NCBI RefSeq assembly: GCF_026153455.1
Contig: NZ_CP110629.1
Coordinates: 2,542,001 to 2,606,000 of the forward strand
DNA: 64,000 nucleotides
Reading direction: 5' to 3'
DNA from: Marinimicrobium sp. C6131
Lineage (GTDB): Bacteria > Pseudomonadota > Gammaproteobacteria > Pseudomonadales > Cellvibrionaceae
In this document: positions 54,549 to 63,228 of the stretch, piece after piece
Layout of the letters: every line of letters begins with the position of its first letter
Position numbering within the stretch: the first letter of the stretch is position 1
Made by a program: the position numbers and the translations under genes
Notes under the pieces: generated by a model
Databases searched by the model: none
What the model saw: only the letters and a program-made list of their open reading frames with translations
Told to the model about the DNA's origin: nothing

Positions 54549-56042
54549 ATGCTTCGCTCACTCTCATTCAAACTCATGGCGGCCATGGCGGCACTGATGC
54601 TCACCGTTGCTGCCATCATCCTGGCCGCAAGCTATACCTACCTGGCTCGTCAGCAACAAAGCAATTTCGAGCAGGAAATTGACCGCAACCTTGAGTTGAT
54701 CAACTCTTCATTGCTTGAGCCCCTGTTTGCCTACGACTTCCAGCAGCTTGAGGCCATCGCCGAATCCCTGGTGAACACCGCCCTCATCGACCAACTGGAA
54801 ATCACCGACCACCGGGGCAAGGCCATGGCCGATGCCAGCGTCAGTGACGGGGCCGTTCCCGCCAATCAGCACCGCCGCGAGGCGGTGGAAGTCGTCCGCG
54901 ATGGTGATGTGATCGGACGCTATGACGTGGTGTTCTCCTCGGAGCAGATGGCACAGGTGCTGAGCAATCAGGTCTCGTTGGGCGTGATCATGGTGGTGGT
55001 ACTGCTGGTGGCGGTCCTGATCACCCTGGCGCTGCTGATTCGACGCATCGTCCTCAAACCGCTGAACCTGATTACCGACAATCTGACCCATATTGCCGAG
55101 GGCGGCGGTGACCTGACCCGGCGCCTGCCGACCGACAGTGGGGATGAGATAGCCCACCTCTCGCACAGTTACAACCGGGTGATCGACCAGATAGCCGCCA
55201 TCATCCGCGGGGTGGTCGAGGTCACCAACACGTTCGACCAGCACGTCCAGCAGATGAGCCAGGCATCCAACGACAGCTCCCACTCGACCGAGGAGCAGCT
55301 CAAGCAACTGGAGCAGGCCTCCACCGCCATCAACCAGCTCTCGGCCTCGGCCGAAGAGGTGGCCCGTTCATCGGGGGAGACCGCCGAGCGCACCCGGGAC
55401 ACCCATGACGCCTCCAGTCGTGGGGTCAGTGTGGTGCAGTCGTCCCAGAGCAATATTCTGCGCCTGACGCGCCAGATCGAGCAGACCGCCGACAAGATCA
55501 CCCTGCTGAAAGACAGCAGTCAGAATATCGGCAAGGTCATCGAAGTGATTCGCGCGATTGCCGAACAGACCAACCTGCTGGCGCTGAACGCCGCCATTGA
55601 AGCCGCTCGCGCCGGAGAGCAGGGCCGCGGCTTCGCCGTCGTAGCCGATGAAGTGCGCACGCTGGCTCAGCGCACCCAGAGCTCCACCGAAGAGATTGAG
55701 CAGATCGTGCTGCAATTGCAGAGTCACGCCGATGAGGCCCACGATGCCATGGAGCAGAATACCCATTGGGCACAGCAGACCGTAGAGAGCGGCAAAGAAG
55801 TGCAGCATGTACTGGAAAGCGTGCAGGCCCACATCAGCACCATCAACGACATGAATCACCAGGTGGCCACCGCCGCGGAAGAACAAAGCTCGGTCGCCAG
55901 TGAGGTCAACCGCTTCATCGAGTCCGTCTTCACCCTGTCGGGCAAAGTATCGGACAACGCGCGCAGCATGCGGGCCAGCTCCGAGGAGCTGCTGCAGGAG
56001 AACAACGAGCTGCAGCGGCGCATGCACAACTTCAAAGTTTGA
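54549..56042 (+). CDS. methyl-accepting chemotaxis protein
   Basis: 497-residue transmembrane chemoreceptor: first helix (about 8-30), a roughly 105-residue periplasmic sensor (about 31-140) with many Glu/Asp, second helix (about 143-165), HAMP linker (RRIVLKPLNLITDNLTHIAE then GGGDLTRRLP) and the cytoplasmic coiled coil with the hairpin tip IRAIAEQTNLLALNAAIEAA and ARAGEQGRGFAVVADEVRTL. No C-terminal CheR pentapeptide is seen. Nine bases separate it from the periplasmic binding-protein gene downstream, which may supply its ligand. Confidence 0.95.
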   Translation: MLRSLSFKLMAAMAALMLTVAAIILAASYTYLARQQQSNFEQEIDRNLELINSSLLEPLFAYDFQQLEAIAESLVNTALIDQLEITDHRGKAMADASVSDGAVPANQHRREAVEVVRDGDVIGRYDVVFSSEQMAQVLSNQVSLGVIMVVVLLVAVLITLALLIRRIVLKPLNLITDNLTHIAEGGGDLTRRLPTDSGDEIAHLSHSYNRVIDQIAAIIRGVVEVTNTFDQHVQQMSQASNDSSHSTEEQLKQLEQASTAINQLSASAEEVARSSGETAERTRDTHDASSRGVSVVQSSQSNILRLTRQIEQTADKITLLKDSSQNIGKVIEVIRAIAEQTNLLALNAAIEAARAGEQGRGFAVVADEVRTLAQRTQSSTEEIEQIVLQLQSHADEAHDAMEQNTHWAQQTVESGKEVQHVLESVQAHISTINDMNHQVATAAEEQSSVASEVNRFIESVFTLSGKVSDNARSMRASSEELLQENNELQRRMHNFKV

Positions 56043-56050
56043 GGCTCAAC

Positions 56051-56950
56051 ATGTCACACACTTTAGAGCGCCTGTTGGCACGAGCCCGCCGCGGATGCTG
56101 GGTTCTGGCCCTGATTGGCGCCACCGCCGCAACCAACACCCAGGCCCAGACGACCCTGCGCGTCAATCAGACCGATCACCCACTGGATGAGTTTGCGGTC
56201 GGCGCCCTTCGGGTCGCGCTGGAATTTATGGACGGTGACTACGAACTCGCCATCAGCGATGACCCCATTACCCAGACGCGGGCCATTGAACGACTGGAAT
56301 CGGACCAGATGGATGTGATGTGGCTATCGTCAAACCAGGAGGTGGAAAGCCGCCTGCGCCCCATCCGGTTCCCGCTCCTGAAAGGCCTGCTGGGCTATCG
56401 GGTGTTCATCATCAATCCGGATCGTCAGGCGGACATGAGCCGCGTTACAGACATCACGGACCTGAAAGCGCTGACCTTTGGGCAGGGCGCGGGCTGGCCC
56501 GACATTGCCATTCTGGAAGCCAACGGCCTGGAGGTCATCACCACCAGCAAATACGACAACCTGTTTTATATGGTGGAGGGGGGGCGCTTCGACGCCTTTC
56601 CGAGAGGCGTTCTGGAGCCCTGGACCGAGCTGGCGGCGCGACCGGATTTACCACTGGCCGTGGAAGAGCGGTTGGTCCTGGTCTATCCTCTACCGTTCTA
56701 CCTGTTTGTCAGCAAGGAAAACGCCGCGCTTGCGCAAGCCATTCATGCCGGGCTGGATCGAGCGCTGGAAAGCGGACGCTACGATGAATATTTCTTCCAA
56801 CATCCGATGATTGAAGACGCTCTGACCCGCTCAAACCTCGCCGGGCGACGAGCTTTCCCACTGGAAAACCCCACCCTCACGGAGGCAACGCCTCGGAGCC
56901 GCGAGGCGTACTGGCTCGACATGGAGCGCTTGCGGGAGAGGAGCGACTAG
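56051..56950 (+). CDS. periplasmic solute-binding-like protein
   Basis: 299 residues with a signal peptide (about 1-32, ending ATNTQAQ) and a bacterial extracellular solute-binding (SBP_bac_3-like) fold: TTLRVNQTDHPLDEFAVGAL, LTFGQGAGWPDIAILEANGL, EVITTSKYDNLFYMVEGGRF and DALTRSNLAGRRAFPLEN near the end. No ABC transporter permease or ATPase is next to it, and the gene is nine bases after a chemoreceptor. I infer that it presents a ligand to the chemoreceptor rather than to a transporter. ATG at 56051 is set by the signal peptide. Confidence 0.7.
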   Translation: MSHTLERLLARARRGCWVLALIGATAATNTQAQTTLRVNQTDHPLDEFAVGALRVALEFMDGDYELAISDDPITQTRAIERLESDQMDVMWLSSNQEVESRLRPIRFPLLKGLLGYRVFIINPDRQADMSRVTDITDLKALTFGQGAGWPDIAILEANGLEVITTSKYDNLFYMVEGGRFDAFPRGVLEPWTELAARPDLPLAVEERLVLVYPLPFYLFVSKENAALAQAIHAGLDRALESGRYDEYFFQHPMIEDALTRSNLAGRRAFPLENPTLTEATPRSREAYWLDMERLRERSD

Positions 56951-57129
56951 TGGACTGCGCGGCGCTCCAGCCGCTTCCAGCCCAACTCGTGAAAGTGGTA
57001 CGCCACGGTGTTGATCGCCGGCTCAACCAGCGCCACGGCGCCGCCCACCACCCAACTGCCGGTAATCACGTAGGCCACGCTGAAGGCTACCGTAAAGTGC
57101 AACATAGCGAACGTCATTGTCTTGGTCAT
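56947..57129 (-). CDS. DUF2061 small membrane protein
   Basis: 60 residues: MTKTMTFAMLHFTVAFSVAY then VITGSWVVGGAVALVEPAINTVAYHFHELGWKRLE with a final basic-acidic tail. Two membrane helices and the E-P-x-N-x2-A-Y-x-F/H-H-E-x-x-W pattern are those of DUF2061. The function is unknown. The gene overlaps the convergent binding-protein gene by four bases at its 3' end. It may be a membrane chaperone-like accessory; no partner is evident. Confidence 0.85.
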   Translation of the reverse strand: MTKTMTFAMLHFTVAFSVAYVITGSWVVGGAVALVEPAINTVAYHFHELGWKRLERRAVH

Positions 57130-57438
57130 GATCGCCTCCCAACCCGCTGAACATCATAATGGCGAGGGAATCCCCGCCCATTACCACCATAATAATGATT
57201 CCCATTGATAAATAAACTTGATTTGCCATATCGCCCTGATAGATTCGTTCTAACATGAGAAAAGAGCCTATGGAATGTAAATTTGGCGCATTTTTACACT
57301 TTTTTGCGCCTCTATCTGACGCTATTTGGGGAGAACTTGTCTATACTGGAAACGCTGGCCGTCCGTAGCGGGGGTGGGCCTATACATCACTGATAAGGCA
57401 TCCAAGAAGTGCCGTTCAAACGCAAAGGGCTGGTTTTC
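57130..57438. other. intergenic region, no gene seen
   Basis: About 309 bases between the divergent DUF2061 and EAL genes. A hairpin with GGCGCA / TGCGCC arms (57285-57290 and 57305-57310) and a T-rich loop is visible, and a TATACT -10-like element lies at 57342-57347 before the EAL gene without a clear -35. Otherwise nothing recognisable. Confidence 0.5.
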
Positions 57439-58203
57439 ATGTCACAATCCGAACCCCAGATAGCCTCGGGCTGCAGTCGCTGTCGGGATTTACCCTCTCT
57501 CCCCTTCGAATTCACCATGGCCTTTCAGCCCATTGTGGATATCCAAAAACGCGAAGTGTTTGCCTACGAAGCTCTGGTGCGAGGCACCCAGGGCGAAGGC
57601 GCCTTCCAGATTCTGCAGCAAGTCACCGACGATAACCGCTACCAATTCGATCAGTCCTGCCGGACCAAAGCCATCGAGTTGGCCGCCAAGCTGGAGATAA
57701 CCACGTTTCTGAGCATCAACTTTCTGCCCAACGCCGTCTACGAACCCAAAAGCTGTATCCGCGCCACACTGGCGGCGGCAGAAAAATTTGATTTTCCGTG
57801 CAACCGCATCATTTTCGAGGTCAACGAATCAGAACCGGTGGGCGATCCCGGCCATCTTGAGGGTATTTTCGAAGAGTACAATGCACAGGGCTTCACCACC
57901 GCCATTGACGATTTTGGTGCGGGTCACGCCGGGCTCAATCTGTTAGCCGACTTCCAACCCGGCATCATAAAGCTTGATATGGCCCTGATCCGCCATATCG
58001 ATACCAACCGGATTCGCCAGTCCATCGTCCAGGGCGTGGTGAACACCTGCCGGGAACTCGGCGTGGAAGTCATTGCCGAGGGTGTAGAAACCGCCGGAGA
58101 GCTGGCCACACTGCGCTCCATGGGCATCCACCTGATTCAGGGTTACCTACTGGCCAAACCCGCAGTGGAGACCCTTCCGGAGGTGGATTACAGCGCACTG
58201 TAA
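57439..58203 (+). CDS. stand-alone EAL c-di-GMP phosphodiesterase
   Basis: 254 residues consisting of one EAL domain with a short N-terminal Cys-rich segment (SGCSRCRD). Key residues are present: Glu in EALVRG, the Asn of LSINFLPN, Glu in FEVNESEP, the metal pair in AIDDFGAGHAGLNLLADF, Lys in IIKLDMALI, Glu in EGVET and QGYLLAKP. Should degrade c-di-GMP to pGpG. ATG at 57439 gives a domain start without the upstream extension (GTG-like codon at 57409). The Cys pair could sense redox or metal; that is inference. Confidence 0.9.
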   Translation: MSQSEPQIASGCSRCRDLPSLPFEFTMAFQPIVDIQKREVFAYEALVRGTQGEGAFQILQQVTDDNRYQFDQSCRTKAIELAAKLEITTFLSINFLPNAVYEPKSCIRATLAAAEKFDFPCNRIIFEVNESEPVGDPGHLEGIFEEYNAQGFTTAIDDFGAGHAGLNLLADFQPGIIKLDMALIRHIDTNRIRQSIVQGVVNTCRELGVEVIAEGVETAGELATLRSMGIHLIQGYLLAKPAVETLPEVDYSAL

Positions 58204-58215
58204 TTCAACATTGGG

Positions 58216-58234
58216 GACGGCCCGAGTGGCCGTC
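58216..58234 (+). terminator. putative terminator after EAL gene
   Basis: Perfect 7-bp stem GACGGCC / GGCCGTC with a five-base loop CGAGT, 13 bases after the stop codon, followed by TTCATT. A Rho-independent terminator with a weak T-run. Confidence 0.55.
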
Positions 58235-58378
58235 TTCATTGACAATGGCTGAAATTACTTCCAGTTACTGGATAACACGGTTCCCAAACGCTATGTTTTT
58301 AAGCTAAAGATCATAGAAACGCGCGGATCCTTGACGTACCGCCTCCCTGTTTTTAAAACTACAGGAGAATGATGGATT

Positions 58379-59566
58379 ATGGCGAACACCACCTCAGCAC
58401 CAGAAACGCGAACGCAGACCCCACCCAGTACCGACAAACACACCGCTGCCGAGCAGTTTTTCATTGAATTGGCGGCCGAAGCGGACATCCGGATCAACGG
58501 TGATCGACCCTGGGATATCCGGGTATACAACCCCTCTTTCCTGTCCCGGGCCCTCTCGTCGGGCGCCCCTCTGGCGTTTGCCGAAGCCTACATGCAAGGC
58601 CACTGGGACTGTGATCATATCGACGAGATGATGACTCGTGTTCTGCACGCCCATCTGGAGCGGCGCCTCAAAAAGTTTGGCACCCTCCAGCTTCTGAAAG
58701 CCTACCTCAGCGCTGCCGTCATCAATAAGCAGGATCCCAACCGGGCCTTCAAGGTAGGGGAGGTTCATTACGATATCGGTAACGATCTGTATCGACGCAT
58801 GCTCGACTCCCGCATGATCTACAGCTGCGCTTATTGGGCGAACGCCGACAATCTGGAAGAAGCGCAATATCAGAAACTGGACATGATCTGCCGCAAGCTG
58901 GAACTGAAGCCGGGCATGACGCTGCTGGATATCGGTTGCGGCTGGGGCGGTCTCGCCGAGTTCGCTGCACGCCATTACGGCGCCAGGGTAACCGGCATCA
59001 CCATTTCCAGAGAGCAACAGCGGCTGGCCCAGGAGCACTGCGCCGGACTACCGGTGGAGATCCGCCTGGTGGATTACCGGGCCCTGCAGGGGCAGTTTGA
59101 TCGAATCGTGTCGGTCGGTATGTTCGAACATGTCGGCCACAAGAATTACCGTACGTACTTTGAGACGGTAGACCGGCTGCTCGCCGATGATGGTCTGTTC
59201 TTGTTGCACACCATCGGCACGGATCGGGAGCAGAACGGCGTGGACCCGTTTATCGAGAAATACATTTTCCCCAATGGCGAAATCCCCTGCCGCCGCCTGA
59301 TCAACGACAGCAGTCTGGGGTTACTCCGCATGGAAGACTGGCACAACTTCGGACCGGATTACGACCGAACCCTGATGGCCTGGTGGCGCAATTTTGATGC
59401 GGCCTGGCCTGAGCTGAAAGACCAGTACGATCAGGGGCATTTTTATCGCATGTGGAAATATTATCTGCTGAGCTGCGCGGCCTATTTCCGTTCCCGCGAA
59501 GGACAGCTGTGGCAGATTGTGTACAGCAAGCCGGACAGCATGCGGGAGTACCGCAGCTTGCGGTGA
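58379..59566 (+). CDS. cfa: cyclopropane-fatty-acyl-phospholipid synthase
   Basis: Methylates the double bond of unsaturated phospholipid acyl chains with SAM. 395 residues (E. coli 382). Contains the N-terminal lipid-binding part, the SAM motif LLDIGCGWGGLAEFAARHYG, AFKVGEVHYDIGNDLYRRML then DSRMIYSCAYWANADNLEEA (typical of Cfa), SVGMFEHVGHKNYRTYFETV and a C-terminal MWKYYLLSCAAYFRSREGQLW. AGGAG lies 11 bases upstream of the ATG. The gene ends two bases before the convergent methyltransferase stop. Confidence 0.96.
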   Translation: MANTTSAPETRTQTPPSTDKHTAAEQFFIELAAEADIRINGDRPWDIRVYNPSFLSRALSSGAPLAFAEAYMQGHWDCDHIDEMMTRVLHAHLERRLKKFGTLQLLKAYLSAAVINKQDPNRAFKVGEVHYDIGNDLYRRMLDSRMIYSCAYWANADNLEEAQYQKLDMICRKLELKPGMTLLDIGCGWGGLAEFAARHYGARVTGITISREQQRLAQEHCAGLPVEIRLVDYRALQGQFDRIVSVGMFEHVGHKNYRTYFETVDRLLADDGLFLLHTIGTDREQNGVDPFIEKYIFPNGEIPCRRLINDSSLGLLRMEDWHNFGPDYDRTLMAWWRNFDAAWPELKDQYDQGHFYRMWKYYLLSCAAYFRSREGQLWQIVYSKPDSMREYRSLR

Positions 59567-59568
59567 GG

Positions 59569-60366
59569 CTACGCAAGTGCGGCAATATACGCGAGCCACC
59601 CCGGCTGGTTATCCATTTTCTTTCGTTCCCGAAAGCTGCCATCGGCCACATCCCAATAGATGTGCAGCTTTTTGAAGCCGGCCTCGGTCAGCAGCTCGCG
59701 GATTTCCACCATGGACCACTGGCGCCAGACGTATTTAAACGCGCGCTTCATTTCACTGCCATCCCGAAACCGGAAGTGAATGTAATTGACGGCCACATTG
59801 GTCATCGGATCGAAGCTGTGCTGGTCCCAGACATAGGTAAAGCCACCTTCGATTTTGCGTGTCTCTTCCATTACCTCCTGGGACTCCCAGCCACCGTACA
59901 TGTCCAGAAAAAAGATCCCGTCTTTCACCAGAGACTTTCGCACGGATTTGAAGTAGCGGACCATCTCTGCCCGCTCCTGAAAAATCCAGTAACTGAAGTT
60001 CATGGCATTGACCAGATCGAACTTCTCCCGGGTCACCTGACGCACATCGCGCTGAGCCAGCGTGACCCGATTGCCCGGCTCGCCGAAGGGTTTGAGGTTA
60101 TTTTCGACTCCCCACTGCAACACGTCCGGATCGATATCCACGCCGAGCGCCGTGCGTTTTTTGTGGCTGTCCACCCAGTGGCCACACAGTAGCGCGGTAC
60201 CACAGAAGTCTTCACGCATGGTGTAGGGGCGGCGTTTGCGCAGCTTCTTGAATGTTTTGTCAAAGAACGCCACCTCGAACTCCGGTGCCTGAACACTGCG
60301 CTGATACAGATCGTGGCGGTCCGAGTTCTTGGCCGTAAAACGGGGTTTGGACTTTCTCTTTGGCAA
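59569..60366 (-). CDS. class I SAM-dependent methyltransferase
   Basis: 265 residues from a TTG start at 60366, chosen because GGAGG lies five bases before it; longer upstream frames would run into the divergent DnaT-like gene. SAM-fold features: MREDFCGTALLCGHWVDSH (motif I-like, after the FDKTFKKLRKRRPYT start), GVDIDPDVLQWGVENNLKPF (Asp in strand 2), FDLVNAMNFSYWIFQERAEM (motif post I) and FFLDMYGGWESQEVMEETRK. It resembles orphan methyltransferases of unknown acceptor. Convergent with cfa. Confidence 0.85.
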   Translation of the reverse strand: MPKRKSKPRFTAKNSDRHDLYQRSVQAPEFEVAFFDKTFKKLRKRRPYTMREDFCGTALLCGHWVDSHKKRTALGVDIDPDVLQWGVENNLKPFGEPGNRVTLAQRDVRQVTREKFDLVNAMNFSYWIFQERAEMVRYFKSVRKSLVKDGIFFLDMYGGWESQEVMEETRKIEGGFTYVWDQHSFDPMTNVAVNYIHFRFRDGSEMKRAFKYVWRQWSMVEIRELLTEAGFKKLHIYWDVADGSFRERKKMDNQPGWLAYIAALA

Positions 60367-60448
60367 AGTGACCTCCGGGTTTTGAGTGACAGCGGGTATA
60401 ATAGCAGGCCCATGCACCCCACCCCCAAACAGTGCTAAAGTAGCGCCC

Positions 60449-61576
60449 ATGACCTCATCGCTGATTCCCGAAAAACCCCTGCTGTTCTCGCCCTCACTGG
60501 CCGCCACCATTGGCCTGGAAGAAGCGATTTTACTCAGCGCCCTCAGCGATGTGGCCCACTACCGGCCGGGCACCTATCGGCAGGGGCACCACTGGCTCAA
60601 GCTTGAAGCGCCGCAACTGCAATCGCTGCTGCCCTTCTGGAACGACCAGGACCTGCAGCGGGTGAGCAAAAGCCTGCGGGACAAGGGCATCATCCTGATC
60701 GAGTCCGCCCCCTACACCGAAAGCCGCCAACTGCTGTTTGCCTTCAACGAAACCGACCGGACCCAGAGCGCCCCGGCCACTCCCGCCGCCCACAACCCGG
60801 ACCCGCAGACGGGCGCCAACCGCATCAGCCCCCACTGGCGACCGGATGCCGAACTGATGCGGCACATTGCCCAGCACAACATCCCGGACCACTTTGTGCG
60901 CGAGCAACTGCCGGAGTTCATTGCCTACTGGCGCGAACGGGGCGAGAGCCACCACGCCTGGGGAGCCAAGTTCCTCAAGCATCTGCTGCGCCAATGGCGC
61001 GAGGCCCAGACCGAGCACCAGGTCCGACGCGACCGGGAGGTGGCCATGCACAGCGGCTGGCGTCCCAGTCGGGATGCGCTGGAGGTGCTGGTCAAGCACG
61101 CCAATATCAGCCTGGCGTTCATCGAGGACGCCATTCCCGAGTTCGTGCTCTACTGGCAGGAGCGGGGCGATGTGGGGCGCACCTGGAACAGCAAATTCAT
61201 CCAGCACGTCAAACGCCAGTGGCTCAGGTATAATGCCGCTCTCGAGCACGATACCGAGCTGCGGCGCATCCCGGAGAACTGGCAACCCAGCCAGGATGTG
61301 TACGACGTGCTCAAACTGGCCAATATCGACCTGGCGTTTGCCCAGCGCCAGGTGCCGGAGTTCGTGCTCTACTGGCGCGACAGCAACCAGGTGCACAGCT
61401 CCTGGAACACCAAGTTTCTGCAGCACGTAAAGTACCACTGGGCACGCCAGCACGCTCTGACCACGCACAACCCACAGGCAGGCCAACATGCAGGACAGCA
61501 AGACCCTTCTCGACCAGGCACAACGCGCGATCGCAGCCTCGTCCAGGACCTCACCGACCGAAGCTGGGCCCGCTGA
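60449..61576 (+). CDS. DnaT-like protein with three DNA-binding repeats
   Basis: 375 residues. The N-terminal roughly 100 residues form a winged-helix-like domain (SLAATIGLEEAILLSALSDV). Then follow three copies of a 55-residue DnaT DNA-binding module with the pattern W-x-P...I...F...E-F-x2-Y-W...W...K-F-x2-H-x4-W: starting at W130 (HWRPDAEL), W204 (GWRPSRDALE) and W278 (NWQPSQDVYD). E. coli DnaT has one. DnaT belongs to the PriA-dependent primosome. It overlaps the lambda-P-like gene downstream by 89 bases, as a helicase-loading pair would. Confidence 0.85.
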   Translation: MTSSLIPEKPLLFSPSLAATIGLEEAILLSALSDVAHYRPGTYRQGHHWLKLEAPQLQSLLPFWNDQDLQRVSKSLRDKGIILIESAPYTESRQLLFAFNETDRTQSAPATPAAHNPDPQTGANRISPHWRPDAELMRHIAQHNIPDHFVREQLPEFIAYWRERGESHHAWGAKFLKHLLRQWREAQTEHQVRRDREVAMHSGWRPSRDALEVLVKHANISLAFIEDAIPEFVLYWQERGDVGRTWNSKFIQHVKRQWLRYNAALEHDTELRRIPENWQPSQDVYDVLKLANIDLAFAQRQVPEFVLYWRDSNQVHSSWNTKFLQHVKYHWARQHALTTHNPQAGQHAGQQDPSRPGTTRDRSLVQDLTDRSWAR

Positions 61577-62159
61577 GCAGCAGCGCAAAGCCGCCACCGA
61601 TGGGCACATTGATGCCCTCAACGAGGCCTTTGCCCTGTTCCGCATCAATTATCACAACCAGTATTACAAGGCCTACAGCGATACCCAGGTGCTCAACCAG
61701 ATCAAGAAGCTCTGGCTGGACAGCCTGACCCGGTTCGAACCGGACACCATTCGACGGGGCGCACGCAAAGTCATTGAAGAGTCCGAGTTTCTGCCAACCC
61801 TGAACCGGATGATGCGCGCCTGCCAGGGGGATCCGGTGGAGTTCGGTCTGCCCGATGCCCACAGCGCCTATGTGGAGGCCTGCCGGGCGCCCAGCCCCAA
61901 GGCGGCCCAGCGCTGGAGCCATCCGGCGGTGTACCATGCCGGCCTGGCCAGTGACTGGTTTTTCCTGGCCAGCAGTGCCGAGAAAGTGGCATTTCCGGTG
62001 TTTGAGCGCCACTACCTGCGCCTCTGCGAGCAAGTGATGAACGGCGTGGAGCTCCCTCTGCCCCAGACACCGGCCCTTCCCGAAACCACCGAAACGCCTC
62101 TGTCGGCCGACGAGAACCACCAACGGCTGGAGGCCCTCAGGCGCAAGCTGGATCTCTGA
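61488..62159 (+). CDS. replication protein P-like helicase loader
   Basis: 223 residues with the lambda replication protein P fold: ALNEAFALFRINYHNQYYKA, IKKLWLDSLTRFEPDTIRRG, ARKVIEESEFLPTLNRMMRA and the C-terminal YHAGLASDWFFLASSAEKVA then FPVFERHYLRLCEQVM. P-like proteins load DnaB helicase; in gammaproteobacteria without DnaC a chromosomal P-like protein can serve this function. The start overlaps the DnaT-like gene by 89 bases in another frame, so expression is coupled. Phage origin for the pair is possible, but no other phage gene is near. Confidence 0.85.
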   Translation: MQDSKTLLDQAQRAIAASSRTSPTEAGPAEQQRKAATDGHIDALNEAFALFRINYHNQYYKAYSDTQVLNQIKKLWLDSLTRFEPDTIRRGARKVIEESEFLPTLNRMMRACQGDPVEFGLPDAHSAYVEACRAPSPKAAQRWSHPAVYHAGLASDWFFLASSAEKVAFPVFERHYLRLCEQVMNGVELPLPQTPALPETTETPLSADENHQRLEALRRKLDL

Positions 62160-62219
62160 TCCTTTACCCGCCCAACGACGTAACCCTTTGTTTAAATTGA
62201 TGTATTGAAAGGTGATTGT

Positions 62220-63122
62220 ATGAAGCAGGGTTTCACCCAGTGGCTGCTGGGCCTGAGCCTGGTGGCCTTCCCCCTTGGCTGTCTGGTGCTGACGTTTTAC
62301 CTGGCCTACCATCCGCCCCAGCCCATGGAAGAGACCGTCGCCGAACGGCAGGAGCCTCCGGCGGTGCCTCGCCCCGCGGAGGTAAAACAGCTACCCGATT
62401 TTGCCGCCATCGGCCATATCCCGGATCGCAAACGCGCCTTTTTCGAAATGCTGGTTCCCATGGTGGAGTGGCGCAACCATCAACTGGAACAGCTGCGCGA
62501 GGACGTGACTGGCATGCGCACGGTACTGGCAGCGGGAAAAACGCTCAGCGGAAGCCAGCGAGCCCAACTTGAACGTCTGCGGATCCACTTCCGTGTGGAT
62601 GAAGACAACTACCCCAACGCCCAAGAGGCTCTGGATGAACTGCACAAGCGCGTCGATATTCTGCCTATGGAAATGGTATTGGCACAGGGGGCAGCAGAGT
62701 CCGGCTGGGGCACCTCGCGTTTCGCCCAGGAAGCGAACAATCTGTTCGGTCAGTGGTGCTACCGCAAGGGCTGCGGCCTGGTGCCTGGCGCCCGTCCGGA
62801 CGGAATGAGCTATGAGGTGCAGAAGTTTTCAACGGTCAATGAAGCGGTATCGACCTATTTCCGCAACATCAACACCAACCGGGCCTACCGGGAGGTGCGG
62901 GACATCCGCGCCCAGCAGCGTGCCGAGGACGGGAATCCGACGGGTATGGCGATGGTGGAAGGGCTGATCCGCTATTCCAGCCGCGGACAGGCGTACATTG
63001 AGGAGCTCAAGGAGCTGATTCGCTACAACGAGCTGGAGCAGGTGCATGAGGCCTGGTTGGCGCCAGAGGAGTCCGAAGCGCCGGCGGAGGTCGAAGCAGA
63101 ATCGCAGACCGAGGCGGGGTGA
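62220..63122 (+). CDS. Bax-like glucosaminidase-domain protein
   Basis: 300 residues: a membrane anchor or signal (LLGLSLVAFPLGCLVLTFYL), a Pro/Glu linker, and a C-terminal glucosaminidase domain (about 135-275) of the Bax/FlgJ-like family with VLAQGAAESGWGTSRFAQEA (catalytic Glu), NNLFGQWCYRKGCGLVPGAR and VQKFSTVNEAVSTYFRNINT. Acts on peptidoglycan as an N-acetylglucosaminidase; a role in division or cell-wall turnover is inferred. ATG at 62220 is supported by GGTGATTGT upstream and the hydrophobic N-terminus. Confidence 0.88.
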   Translation: MKQGFTQWLLGLSLVAFPLGCLVLTFYLAYHPPQPMEETVAERQEPPAVPRPAEVKQLPDFAAIGHIPDRKRAFFEMLVPMVEWRNHQLEQLREDVTGMRTVLAAGKTLSGSQRAQLERLRIHFRVDEDNYPNAQEALDELHKRVDILPMEMVLAQGAAESGWGTSRFAQEANNLFGQWCYRKGCGLVPGARPDGMSYEVQKFSTVNEAVSTYFRNINTNRAYREVRDIRAQQRAEDGNPTGMAMVEGLIRYSSRGQAYIEELKELIRYNELEQVHEAWLAPEESEAPAEVEAESQTEAG

Positions 63123-63130
63123 CGTGGATT

Positions 63131-63215
63131 TTGTCGGGTTGCGCGCTGCACGCTAACCCGACCTACGGGTAGACTGCTCCTGGGTCGGGTTAGGCCGAAG
63201 ACCGTAACCCGACAA
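63131..63215. repeat. intergenic inverted repeat with GTCGGGTTA motifs
   Basis: Outer arms TTGTCGGGTT (63131-63140) and AACCCGACAA (63206-63215) are perfect inverted repeats. Inside are AACCCGAC (63155-63162) and GTCGGGTT (63184-63191), so two nested or alternative hairpins form. It lies between the convergent Bax-like and deacetylase genes and could act as a bidirectional terminator. Confidence 0.7.
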
Positions 63216-63228
63216 ACGCCGCCAAGAA

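Noticed and set aside
57023..57256. A short hydrophobic minus-strand frame (77 codons) overlapping the DUF2061 gene.
   Set aside because: The DUF2061 frame has a clear family pattern; the overlapping frame becomes Arg/Gly-rich after its hydrophobic start and has no good ribosome-binding site.
61488..62159. Prophage origin of the P-like and DnaT-like genes.
   Set aside because: No integrase, repressor, structural or lysis genes lie nearby and base composition matches the chromosome; a prophage is not supported by this window.
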